Source: Corallococcus coralloides DSM 2259
Lineage (GTDB): Bacteria; Myxococcota; Myxococcia; Myxococcales; Myxococcaceae
DNA: 64,000 nt
Reading direction: 5' to 3'
Assembly: GCF_000255295.1 (NCBI RefSeq)
Contig: NC_017030.1
Coordinates: 930,001 to 994,000, forward strand
Below the pieces are notes generated by a model. The model saw only the letters and a list, made by a program, of their open reading frames with translations, searched no databases and was not told the DNA's origin. A program made the translations under genes and the position numbers. Below are positions 1 to 7,728 of the stretch, piece by piece (position 1 is the stretch's first letter; every line of letters begins with the position of its first letter).

Positions 1-215
1 GGGTCGTCATGGATTGGGCTTTCACGCGATGGCGGACACCGCCCCTCCTCCGGCGACAGCGGGACGGGTTCCACCGGCCCGCGGGCAAGTGGGGGTTGAG
101 TGGTTGTGAAGAATTGCAGCCGGAGGGTAAGGAATAACTGGGCCTGACCCTCGCGTCCGTCAATCAATGGCAGACCTCGGGACGAGAGGCTGTGCTCCCC
201 GCGACGCCCATTTTC

Positions 216-338
216 TCAATGAGCGAGGGCCCCTGCCGCCTTCGCATGCGCGTCGATGAAGTGTCCGTCATCCGACTCCACCTGATCCGCATAGGCTGAG
301 ATGAACTCAGTGACGGCTTCATCGAAGTGGTCCTTGGT
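216..338 (-). pseudogene. Relic: duplicated 3' end of the DUF2252 gene
   Basis: Read on the minus strand, these 123 bases encode the last 40 residues and stop of a DUF2252 protein (TKDHFDEAVTEF near the start, GHFIDA later, ending in ALAH). They align without gaps to 2617-2739, the 3' end of the intact DUF2252 gene. I count 100 of 123 identical bases and 32 of 40 identical residues. Homology stops abruptly at 338/339, and no start codon or N-terminal part lies upstream. The relic has the same orientation as the intact gene, with the toxin/immunity cassette between the two copies. A recombination footprint is the simplest reading; a functional product is not expected. Confidence 0.85.
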
Positions 339-407
339 ACGCCGAGCGCTTCAACTCCTGCACTGCATGCGGGAATGCTGGGAGGCCGAGACGCAAGGGG
401 CCTGCCC

Positions 408-758
408 CTATTCCGGGTCCAGGGCCCAGGTGCCCTCCGCCCAGCGTTTCAAGGTCTGCTCTGCCTTGAAAGGCACGAGTCCTTCGCCCCCGGCCGCCTC
501 CATCAAGACCTCGCGTGCCGCCTGCGTCCGGTAGCGAAGCAGGTAGGCCGCGGCCATGACTCGCACATCCATCCTTGGGTGACTGAAAAGCACCGTGAGC
601 GCTTCGCGGCCTGCATCCCCATGCGCCCGGAGTTGCTCAAAAGCGGAGATGTACTTCCTCGCGCGTCGGTTTCCGGTCTTTGCGTCGCCCTGCCAGATTG
701 CGTCGGTCTGGGCGGCAACGTTCTCCGCGAACTGCCCGACAAGTGTATCGAACCTCAC
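408..758 (-). CDS. DUF2019 domain protein, second immunity-like gene
   Basis: 116 aa, GTG start chosen because an AAAGGGGGCGGA ribosome-binding sequence lies just upstream; the longer open frame runs into the preceding gene and lacks family similarity. The protein is helical and shows the DUF2019 pattern: an N-terminal FDTLVGQFAENVAAQ helix, RRARKYISAFEQLRAHG, DVRVMAAAYLLRYR, then a C-terminal FKAEQTLKRWAEGTW. It is a diverged paralogue of the protein at 830-1204, sharing the pattern AxxxLR.W..GT. DUF2019 proteins are found next to SitA-type toxins in myxobacteria. As third gene of the toxin transcript, 71 bases after the first immunity-like gene, it may be a second or orphan immunity factor. 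Specificity is untested. Confidence 0.75.
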   Translation of the reverse strand: MRFDTLVGQFAENVAAQTDAIWQGDAKTGNRRARKYISAFEQLRAHGDAGREALTVLFSHPRMDVRVMAAAYLLRYRTQAAREVLMEAAGGEGLVPFKAEQTLKRWAEGTWALDPE

Positions 759-829
759 TCCGCCCCCTTTTCTGCTGCCCCCAACTGCGCGGGAACGTCC
801 TCGCAATCGACCTATCAATTGGAACGGCT

Positions 830-1204
830 CTATTCTTCCGGAGGAAGCGTTCCGTCCTTCCACGCGCGCAGGGTCATCGCCGCACTCACACTCAGCATTG
901 TTGGCGGCGGCTCCGCCAACAGGGCAAGCGCACGTTCTGCCTCGCTGGGAGCGAAGCCCAGGGCGGCCGTCGCGGCCCAATACCGCGTCCCTGACTCCGG
1001 ATCAGTCAACAATACCAGCAGGCATTTTTCCGCATCGGGTCCACGGGTACGCAGCTCTTTCCTGACGGCTGCCGCGAGAAGGTAGTCCTTGTTTGCAGCC
1101 CGAGTGTCGCGCGCATTCAATAAGCGCCCGTGCCTGGCTGAAACCTCGCGAAAACGCGCAATCAGATCCTCTGTTCGCAGCACCTTGAGGTCATGTGCTT
1201 TCAT
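830..1204 (-). CDS. DUF2019 protein, probable cognate immunity (SitI-like)
   Basis: 124 aa, all-helical and cytoplasmic with no signal peptide. It has the DUF2019 layout: an N-terminal LRTEDLIARFREVSARHG helix, KDYLLAAAVRKELRTRG, a GTRYWAATAALGF helix pair and a terminal SAAMTLRAWKDGT. Its ATG overlaps the toxin stop in an ATGA junction (1201-1204), so the two are translationally coupled, as expected of a toxin and its cognate immunity protein. DUF2019 members are known as partners of one of the SitA toxin families; which toxin this one neutralises is inferred from coupling only. Confidence 0.8.
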   Translation of the reverse strand: MKAHDLKVLRTEDLIARFREVSARHGRLLNARDTRAANKDYLLAAAVRKELRTRGPDAEKCLLVLLTDPESGTRYWAATAALGFAPSEAERALALLAEPPPTMLSVSAAMTLRAWKDGTLPPEE

Positions 1205-2535
1205 TGAATGGCTCCGAAATCCTTCAAGGTTTGCAATCCAAATGCGCGCTGCTGCTCATAGGGTTGCAGCCGAAGCCACTCCCGGACGATCTGGCCTCCA
1301 GAGACAGCCTGTCTGGACGAGTAGTATGAGCTGACCAGCTTGTGGATTTGCTCATCGATTGCGATGACATTCTCGGTGTTGTGGATGGCCTCCGGGCCGA
1401 AGCGCTGCACGTTTCCGGGCGTCTGCTCGACGATGTGGTGCCATTGGTTCCCGCTGCCCGCTGGCCCCATTGCTTTCTTGAAGCCGCTGAAGGACTTCCA
1501 CGCCTTCAATCGGGACGTTGTCGTGCTTGCCGGCGTACCGCGCGATGACATGGCCACGGCGCTCGGCGCGAGGCCGACCGTGAATCCGTCCGCGGCCACG
1601 GCGACGGATTCGACGCTGCCCACTGCTGCGTAGACCACGCCTGCTTCCGCTTCTGCGCGTACGGCGGCCTGGGCCGCCCCTGGCAGGCCCGGGAGCTTCG
1701 CCCCAAGCGTCGCCCCCGTGCTTCCGATGGCCGCCGTCGCCAGCATCACGAAGGCCCGCGCCGCCTGCCGGCCCATCACCTTCCCGAAGCGCTCCCCCGC
1801 CCCGCGCAGTTCGTCGAACGTCAGCGCCGCATCCGACTCGGCCATCAGGTGCCGGAAGCCCTGGGTGAGTGCCCAGAACGTGTCGATGCCCACGTAGCCG
1901 ATGAGCGCCGCCGTGAGCACCGCCGCCACGCCCTTTGTCGCGGGCTCTGGCACGGTCCAGAGCAGCGCATACGTGGCCGCCGTCCATAGCGCGGCCTGCA
2001 TCAGTGCCTCGGGATTCGCCATGCCCTTCACGGCGTCCCACAGCTCGTCCAGCACCGCCCCCTTCGCCAGCGCGAGCGCCAGGGCGAAGCGCGCGTCCCC
2101 GGTGATGACCGGGCTCTCCTTCAACAGCCCCAGACAGTCACCTGTCCGTCCGGTCCGGCCACACCAGCGCAAGTAGGCGCGGGTCAGCTCCACGTCTGGA
2201 TGCGCCTGCTCGGAGGTCAGGTGCTCCCCCGGCCCGAGCGGCGTGATGCGGCGGCGCTGCACATCCAGCAGGTACGAACCGCTCCGGGGCTCCACCTCGA
2301 AGAGGCGCCGGGCCGCATCCTGGGCCCTCGGTGACAACCGAAGCCCTGGGGCCAGCCGCGCCACGGCCTCCTTCAGAGCCACCGCATCAAGCTGGACCGG
2401 CCGGGCCGTTTCAGCCGCACGAGGCACATGGACGACCGGTGAACCGAGTCCCGTGTCGAGCCGGACGACCTTCGTTGCACCGCTACACCCGACCAGCGCC
2501 CAGAACAGGGACAGCACCAGCCATGGAAGCCGCAT
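1201..2535 (-). CDS. sitA: SitA-family (SitA5-like) lipoprotein polymorphic toxin
   Basis: 444 aa from the ATG at 2535, preceded by GGAG; a TTG four codons earlier is the alternative start. Residues 1-17 are a lipoprotein signal with lipobox LVGC (Cys17). A hydrophobic stretch at about 178-220 could act in membrane passage. The C-terminal ~80 residues hold a His-rich nuclease-like toxin tip: GNQWHHIVEQ (His366-His367), then EAIHNTENVIAID and EQIHKLV. SitA proteins of Myxococcus xanthus are lipoproteins passed between kin by TraA-dependent outer-membrane exchange and kill recipients that lack SitI. The gene lies 81 bases after the DUF2252 stop and overlaps its immunity gene. Toxin activity and target are inferred from family and motif. 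Confidence 0.82.
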   Translation of the reverse strand: MRLPWLVLSLFWALVGCSGATKVVRLDTGLGSPVVHVPRAAETARPVQLDAVALKEAVARLAPGLRLSPRAQDAARRLFEVEPRSGSYLLDVQRRRITPLGPGEHLTSEQAHPDVELTRAYLRWCGRTGRTGDCLGLLKESPVITGDARFALALALAKGAVLDELWDAVKGMANPEALMQAALWTAATYALLWTVPEPATKGVAAVLTAALIGYVGIDTFWALTQGFRHLMAESDAALTFDELRGAGERFGKVMGRQAARAFVMLATAAIGSTGATLGAKLPGLPGAAQAAVRAEAEAGVVYAAVGSVESVAVAADGFTVGLAPSAVAMSSRGTPASTTTSRLKAWKSFSGFKKAMGPAGSGNQWHHIVEQTPGNVQRFGPEAIHNTENVIAIDEQIHKLVSSYYSSRQAVSGGQIVREWLRLQPYEQQRAFGLQTLKDFGAIQ

Positions 2536-2616
2536 CCAGAGCTCCAATTGCGAGCCACCATCCCAGCTCAGGCACCATGGTAGCAGAGCGGCCGTTCAGG
2601 GACTGCGCTGCTCCGC

Positions 2617-4092
2617 TCAGTGTGTCAGCGCTTCCAGTGCCTTCGCCTGCGCGTCGATGAAGTGCCCGTAGTCCGACTCCACCTGGTCTGAATAGGCGCA
2701 GGCGAACTCCGTGACGGCTTCATCGAAGTGGTCCTTGGTGCCCAGGTATCCGGCAATGAGCGCGGCGTCGCCGGTGCGCGCGTGGGCGCGGGCCAGGGTG
2801 GCCCCACAGGCTTCCGCGTAGTCCTGGAACACCGGCGCGTCCATCTTCTCCGCGTCCAGCGCACCCTTCATGTCGCGCAGCTGGCGCACGTAGAACGCGC
2901 CCATGCCCTCCACCTCCGTCCATCCGAGGAACAGGTCGGAGAAGGCCTGCATGCGCCGCTGGCCCACCACCACGCGCTCGCCCGCGCTGTGGAACTCGCT
3001 GGGGCCCAGGTAGGGCTCCAGCACGGAGGCCTTCGCTTCCTTGAGCTGCAACACCAGCGGGTCCTCCCCGCCGTTGCCTTCACACAGCACGACGTAGGCC
3101 TGCAGCCCCACGCTGCCCACGCCCACGACCTTGAAGCCCCACTCCTTGCGCCGGTAGCGCAGGCACAGGTCTCGCACCGCGCCGTCCAGTGACTCGAGGT
3201 AGCCCACCGTGAGCCGCTTGATGCGCCGCTCCAGCTCCGCGGGCGTCACGTCCATCTTCACCGCGCTGAGCGGGAAGAGCAGGGGCGGCTGGTAGGCCAG
3301 GTGCCGCTGGCCGTTGCGCTCCACGGTGAGCTTCTCCACCGCGTGCGCGCTGGTGTGGCGCTTCGCCTTCTCCACCGCCTGCGCGGCGAGCTTCGCGGTG
3401 TCGTCGGAATCGGAGTTCTTCAGCTCCTTCGCGTCCACGTGGAGCGACCAGACCTCCAGGAGGCTCCGGGTCGTCAATTCGCGCATCGTGAGCCGGTAGG
3501 CCTCCACGGCCTTGCGCGCGGCCTTCTTGCCACAGCGGGCACCCAGGCCGTTCTGCTTCGCGGCCACGACGAAGCTCGCGGCCAGGCGCTTCACGTCCCA
3601 TTCGAAGGGGCCGGGCAGCGTCTCGTCGAAGTCGTTGAGGTCGAAGATGAGGTTGCGCTCGGGCGTGCCGAAGAGGCCGAAGTTGGCCAGGTGCGCGTCG
3701 CCGCAGATTTGACTGCGCAGGCCGCTGTGCGGCGTGTGGGCCAGGTCGCGCGCCATGACGAACGGCGTGCCGCGCAGGAAGGCGAACGGAGACTCCGACA
3801 TGCGCTCATGGCGCACGGGCACCAGCCACGGCAGCCGCGTGGCGTCGGACTCCTTGAGCTGCGCGAGCGGGTCTCGTCCCCGGAAGGGCTTCCATGCCGC
3901 GTGGCTGCTCCGGGGACAGCGCTTGCGCAGGGCGCGGCCCGCGTCCATGCGCTCCTCCACGGAGCGGAAGTCCACGGCCTGCAGCCGCGAGGGCTTCAGC
4001 TTCCGGGGCGTGCGCCGCGTGCGCTGCTGTTTCTGGTTGGATACGAGGGGAACCTTCGCGGCTCCCAGTTCGGATGTGCCGTCCGCATCCAT
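2617..4092 (-). CDS. DUF2252 family protein
   Basis: 491 aa, full length for DUF2252. After a basic N-terminal tail (residues ~15-35 rich in Lys/Arg) come SPFAFLRGTPFVMARDLA, then ICGDAHLANFG and FDLNDFDET. The last two resemble the catalytic GDxHxxN and D-F-D motifs of aminoglycoside-phosphotransferase/kinase-like folds, so a phosphotransferase-like activity is plausible but unproven. No signal peptide is seen, so it is probably cytoplasmic. An AGGAG lies about 12 bases before the ATG. Its last 123 bases are duplicated as a relic at 216-338, on the far side of the toxin cassette, which suggests the cassette joined the chromosome at this gene's 3' end. Confidence 0.9.
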   Translation of the reverse strand: MDADGTSELGAAKVPLVSNQKQQRTRRTPRKLKPSRLQAVDFRSVEERMDAGRALRKRCPRSSHAAWKPFRGRDPLAQLKESDATRLPWLVPVRHERMSESPFAFLRGTPFVMARDLAHTPHSGLRSQICGDAHLANFGLFGTPERNLIFDLNDFDETLPGPFEWDVKRLAASFVVAAKQNGLGARCGKKAARKAVEAYRLTMRELTTRSLLEVWSLHVDAKELKNSDSDDTAKLAAQAVEKAKRHTSAHAVEKLTVERNGQRHLAYQPPLLFPLSAVKMDVTPAELERRIKRLTVGYLESLDGAVRDLCLRYRRKEWGFKVVGVGSVGLQAYVVLCEGNGGEDPLVLQLKEAKASVLEPYLGPSEFHSAGERVVVGQRRMQAFSDLFLGWTEVEGMGAFYVRQLRDMKGALDAEKMDAPVFQDYAEACGATLARAHARTGDAALIAGYLGTKDHFDEAVTEFACAYSDQVESDYGHFIDAQAKALEALTH

Positions 4093-4215
4093 GGGGTGTG
4101 TGACTCCTCACCCCAAAGGTGGGGCCGGCCCCTGGAAACGGGAAGCGTCCAGGGCCGGAAAGTCCCCTGCCCCCTGGGAACATGGACGCATGGAGTGTTC
4201 ACCCGTGGGCGCGCT

Positions 4216-5091
4216 TCAGGCCGCGGCGGCCAGCAGGTCCCGGAGGATGTCCCGTGCGCGCGTCCACAGCAGTGAGCCGCCCTCGTCCGGCAGGAAGTGG
4301 CGGACCGCGCGGGGAAAGCGCGTGGCCAGCAACGCGCCTCCATCCGGCGAGTGCACCGGACTGGTGTCGCGCCCGCCGTACCAGAGCCGCACGGGCACGG
4401 TGATGGCTTCGGGCGGGACGGGCCACCGGCCCATGGCCAGGGTGAGGTCGCGCGCGTAGCCGCTGGCGCCTTGCGCGAAGCCCTCGCGCAGCGCCTGGCG
4501 ATACGCGGACGCGAAGGCGGGCTCTCGGTAGAGGGCGCGGTCCTCCGGTCCGCTCATGCCGTCGACGAGCGCCCACATGCCGTCCGCGTCCGCTCGCGCC
4601 GCGAAGCCGGCCTCGAAGCCCTCGCGGTCCGACTCGATGGCGGCGACCATGCCCGCGACCTGAGTGGGGAGCAGGGCCCGGGTCGCGGGGTGGGCGAGCT
4701 CGTCCTGGCCCGCCACGAGCGCCAATGCGGACACCTGTCCTGCTCCGGCCAGGGCCACCGCGAACGGAGCGCCCTGGGAGAAGCCCACCACGGCGGGCCG
4801 CGACAGGCCCGTGGCCTCCAGCACCGCCGCGACGTCCGCCGTCCAGCGGGAGAAGTCCTTGAGCGGATCCGGCTGGGAGAGGCCCAGCCCCGCCCGGTCC
4901 ACGCAGAGCAGCCGCACTCCCAGCTCGCGCACCGCCTCCGCGCCAAAGCCCAGCGAGCTGCTCGTCGCCGCGCCGGTGCAGAAGAGGACCGGCACGCCGT
5001 CGGGCGAACCCCACTCCGTCCATCCCACCCGCCGTCCGTGCTCACGTTCCAGGTGGTGACTGCGCTCCGGTGCCGTCAGTGCCAGCGTCAT
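4216..5091 (-). CDS. Alpha/beta hydrolase
   Basis: 291 aa, start chosen at the ATG giving MTLALTAPERS; the frame stays open upstream but that part is non-homologous and lies partly over the P450 gene. The sequence shows VLFCTGAATSSSLG in the oxyanion-loop position, LLCVDRAGLGLSQPDP, the nucleophile elbow GFSQGAP (GxSxG), then VPVRLWYGGRDTSPV, which places the acid, and RHFLPDEGG as the probable His region. There is no signal peptide. The substrate is unknown; the N-terminal EHGRRVGWTEWGSPDGVPV is typical of the general esterase/epoxide-hydrolase-like fold. It follows the P450 gene by 71 bases on the same strand, so co-transcription is possible. Confidence 0.85.
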   Translation of the reverse strand: MTLALTAPERSHHLEREHGRRVGWTEWGSPDGVPVLFCTGAATSSSLGFGAEAVRELGVRLLCVDRAGLGLSQPDPLKDFSRWTADVAAVLEATGLSRPAVVGFSQGAPFAVALAGAGQVSALALVAGQDELAHPATRALLPTQVAGMVAAIESDREGFEAGFAARADADGMWALVDGMSGPEDRALYREPAFASAYRQALREGFAQGASGYARDLTLAMGRWPVPPEAITVPVRLWYGGRDTSPVHSPDGGALLATRFPRAVRHFLPDEGGSLLWTRARDILRDLLAAAA

Positions 5092-5162
5092 GGGCGCAAG
5101 CCTGGGAAACACCGGGCATGGCGTCCAGCGGATTCCCGCGCCGCGAAAGCCCGGAGCGCGGG

Positions 5163-6527
5163 TCACTCCTGGCGAGACACCCTCCTCGCCACGAGCGGGA
5201 TGCCGTTCTTCGGGCGCAGGGTGATGGCGGGGAGGACCTCCGGCGCGGGCCCTGGCTCGGCTTCGAAGTGGATGCGCTGGAGCACCGTGGCCAACACCAG
5301 GCGGATCACCATCAGCGCGGAGCCCGCGCCAATGCAGAGCCGCGGCCCCCCTCCAAAGGGACAGTACGCGAAGCGCGGGATGCGCCGCTCCAGTCCGTCC
5401 GCCCAGCGCTCGGGACGGAAGGCCTCCGGCTCCGGGAAGTGGCTCGCGTCCCGGTGCAGCGCCCACTGGGACCACGCGACCACCGTCCCGGCGGGCACGA
5501 GGACGCCGTCCATCCGGTCGTCCTGCTCCGCCACCCGGCTCATGCCCCACGCGGGCGGATACAGACGCAGCGATTCCTTCACCACCTGCTCGCAGTACGG
5601 CAGCGACGGCAGGTCCGCCACCGTGGGCTCGCGGCCTCCCAGCACCGTGGCCAGCTCCCGCCGCAGCGCTGCTTGCGCGTCGGGATGGCGCGCCAGCAAA
5701 TACAGACTGAGCGCCAGCGCGGTGGCGGTCGTCTCATGCCCGGCGATCATCAACGTCAGACATTCGTCGCGCAGCTGCGCGTCCGTCAGGTGTTCGCCGT
5801 CCTCGGCCTGCGCCTCCAGCATCAGGCCCAGCAGGTCCTCTCCAGGGCCGCCCTGCCTCCTTCGGCGCTCCACCACGTCGTCCACCACTGCGTGCAGGGC
5901 GCGCAGGCCCGCCCTGAACCGCCGCTGCCCCAGCGTGGGCACCCAGGCAGGCAGCGAGATGGGCGTATCGAAGAGGTGCTGGGCATGCAGCATCACCGCC
6001 TCCATGGCCCGTCCCAGCTCCCGCGCCTGCGCGGAGAGGTTCGCGCCGAAGAGCGTCTCCGCCACCACGTCCAACGTCAGCGCCATCATCTCCGGGTACG
6101 CGTCGAAGGATGCTCCCTCCCGCCGTGACGCCATCCAGGTGCTCGCGGCCTTCACCGCCACGCTCCCGTGCGCGGTCAGCAGGTTCTTGTGGAAGGCCGG
6201 CTGCATCATCCGCCGCCGCCGCATCCAGAAGTCGCCGTGGCTGGTGAAGAGGCCATGGCCCACCACCGCCTCCAGGGCGCGCTTCTGGAAGGCGTCCTTC
6301 GGGTAGTTGCGGAAGTTCTTCACCAACACGTGCTCGATGGCCTCCGACGTGTTGAGCAGGTAGATGTCCGTCCCCACGAAGCGGGTCCGCACCACCGCGC
6401 CCCGGTCCGCGTAGCGCAGGAAGAAGCCCAGCGGATCCTTCCGGTACTCCAGCCCCTGTCCCACCCACGGCAGCCCCGCAGGAAGCCGGGGCGGAAGGAC
6501 CGCGGAGTCGGAAGGTGCGGCGTGCAT
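5163..6527 (-). CDS. Cytochrome P450
   Basis: 454 aa from the ATG at 6527, which follows CCAGGAGCC; longer in-frame starts have no family similarity. Landmarks: I-helix oxygen-binding motif AGHETTAT (from ~262), K-helix ExxR in KESLRLYPP (~317), the PERW region, and heme loop FGGGPRLCIG with the thiolate ligand at Cys398. There is no N-terminal membrane anchor, so a soluble monooxygenase fed by separate ferredoxin partners is expected. No ferredoxin, reductase or biosynthetic cluster is adjacent, so the substrate cannot be assigned. Gene order with the downstream alpha/beta hydrolase allows a two-gene catabolic or tailoring unit. Confidence 0.95.
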   Translation of the reverse strand: MHAAPSDSAVLPPRLPAGLPWVGQGLEYRKDPLGFFLRYADRGAVVRTRFVGTDIYLLNTSEAIEHVLVKNFRNYPKDAFQKRALEAVVGHGLFTSHGDFWMRRRRMMQPAFHKNLLTAHGSVAVKAASTWMASRREGASFDAYPEMMALTLDVVAETLFGANLSAQARELGRAMEAVMLHAQHLFDTPISLPAWVPTLGQRRFRAGLRALHAVVDDVVERRRRQGGPGEDLLGLMLEAQAEDGEHLTDAQLRDECLTLMIAGHETTATALALSLYLLARHPDAQAALRRELATVLGGREPTVADLPSLPYCEQVVKESLRLYPPAWGMSRVAEQDDRMDGVLVPAGTVVAWSQWALHRDASHFPEPEAFRPERWADGLERRIPRFAYCPFGGGPRLCIGAGSALMVIRLVLATVLQRIHFEAEPGPAPEVLPAITLRPKNGIPLVARRVSRQE

Positions 6528-6662
6528 GCGGCGGCTCCTGGACGGGCGCAAAAGACCTTCCCGAGCGCGCGAGTGTATCCGAGCTGGTCCGGTGGAGGCC
6601 CAACGGTGACGGCGCACGCTACAAACCCAGCCACGTGCCCTGGCGCCGCTCCCCAGGGCGCG

Positions 6663-7184
6663 CTACCGCTCTTCGCCCAGCGCCGGCCGGAGTTGCCCGC
6701 TGTTGATGGCCAGGGACAGGCTGCGCTCCATCGCCTCGGCTTCCTCGCGCGGGCCGGCGCTGAGGGCCTGGTGGAAGCGCCGCTGATCATCATCCGTCCA
6801 GCGGCCGCGCGTGATGGCGTCCGCCAGGACCTGTTGGCCCTGACGGGATGCCTCCATCTGTTCGGGCGTGGGGGCGGGGCGCGCCTCCTCGACGAGCTCC
6901 GTGGGCGGAAGCGCCTCCAGGGACTGCCGGGCCGCGAGCACGGCGAGGTGTTCGCGGATGAGCCGCAAGTCCTCGCGGGAATCCTGCGCCTGCATGACGA
7001 CAGGGGCGGGCTCGGGGCGGGACTGCACGAGAGGGCGAAGCCGGGCGAAGTGGGCTTCCAGCTTCGCGTCCAGCATCCGCTCCACGCGGGACTCCAGGGT
7101 GGCGAAGGTCAGCGCCACGCCCCCGGTGATGCCGAGCGCGATGCCCGGGACCTGTGACAGCAGCGTCTGGAGGAAGGTCTTCAT
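6663..7184 (-). CDS. Hypothetical membrane-anchored coiled protein
   Basis: 173 aa, ATG at 7184 with a CGGAG ribosome site. Residues ~13-30 (PGIALGITGGVALTFATL) form one transmembrane helix near the N terminus. The rest is charged and helical: ESRVERMLDAKLEAHFARLR, then REDLRLIREHLAVLAARQSLE and a C-terminal WTDDDQRRFHQAL segment. No catalytic motif is recognised. It sits 35 bases after the secreted protein gene at 7220-7618 on the same strand, so the two are probably co-transcribed. Function unknown; the coding assignment rests on codon bias, start context and spacing. Confidence 0.65.
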   Translation of the reverse strand: MKTFLQTLLSQVPGIALGITGGVALTFATLESRVERMLDAKLEAHFARLRPLVQSRPEPAPVVMQAQDSREDLRLIREHLAVLAARQSLEALPPTELVEEARPAPTPEQMEASRQGQQVLADAITRGRWTDDDQRRFHQALSAGPREEAEAMERSLSLAINSGQLRPALGEER

Positions 7185-7219
7185 CGAGAGGCTCCGGGGG
7201 CGTGACGCAAGCAGCGGGA

Positions 7220-7618
7220 CTACGGCGCCTTCGGCTCCAGGTGCGAGCCCTTGAGCACGTCGACCGACTGACAGACGCCGCTCGTGTCCCAGGTGAAATA
7301 GATGAAGGACGCGTCGCCAGCGGACTGCGCGCTGCGCACGTGCGCGGGCAGGGTGGAGAAGCAGGTCGCGGACACGTTCGCCGCGGACACGGCGAAGCAC
7401 CGCACCGACTCATTTCCCGCCGCGTCCGCGGACGTGCGGCAGTAGATGCGCTGGACGGTGTCGGTGCTGTTGCGCGCCGTGCCCTGCGCCCCTTCCGCGT
7501 AGCGGAGGGAGGTGTTGACGTTCACGTTGAACGCCGCCTTCGTCCCCGCGTACGCCACGGGGACGGCCAGCAGGGCCAGCGCGACGGACGTTCCCAACGC
7601 CTGGGTGAAACGCTTCAT
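7220..7618 (-). CDS. Hypothetical secreted protein
   Basis: 132 aa from the ATG at 7618, preceded by AAGGAG. A clear Sec signal is present: MKRF, a hydrophobic ALGTSVALALLAVPVA core, and a probable cleavage after AYA. The mature part contains five cysteines (in IYCRTS, VRCFAV, ATCFST and GVCQSV among others) and looks like a small beta-rich disulfide-containing exported protein. It resembles no family I can name. It is divergent from prpE (7729), with about 110 bases between the two starts. Confidence 0.7.
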   Translation of the reverse strand: MKRFTQALGTSVALALLAVPVAYAGTKAAFNVNVNTSLRYAEGAQGTARNSTDTVQRIYCRTSADAAGNESVRCFAVSAANVSATCFSTLPAHVRSAQSAGDASFIYFTWDTSGVCQSVDVLKGSHLEPKAP

Positions 7619-7728
7619 GGTGTGGACTCCTTCAGTCAACGGCTGAAGGGGTTACGCCGGGGGCCGCGATTATTCCCATGCGGCTTTCCGGTATCGTCCG
7701 GACACATCCCCTTCGCAGGAGCGTCCGC

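Noticed and set aside
3-137. Open frame from the window edge ending TAA, with an ATG at 9
   Set aside because: Could be the 3' end of an upstream gene, but 44 codons give no recognisable motif and nothing upstream is visible, so it was left unannotated.
5163-6527. Cytochrome P450 as part of a secondary-metabolite cluster
   Set aside because: No polyketide, peptide or terpene synthase, and no tailoring set, lies nearby.
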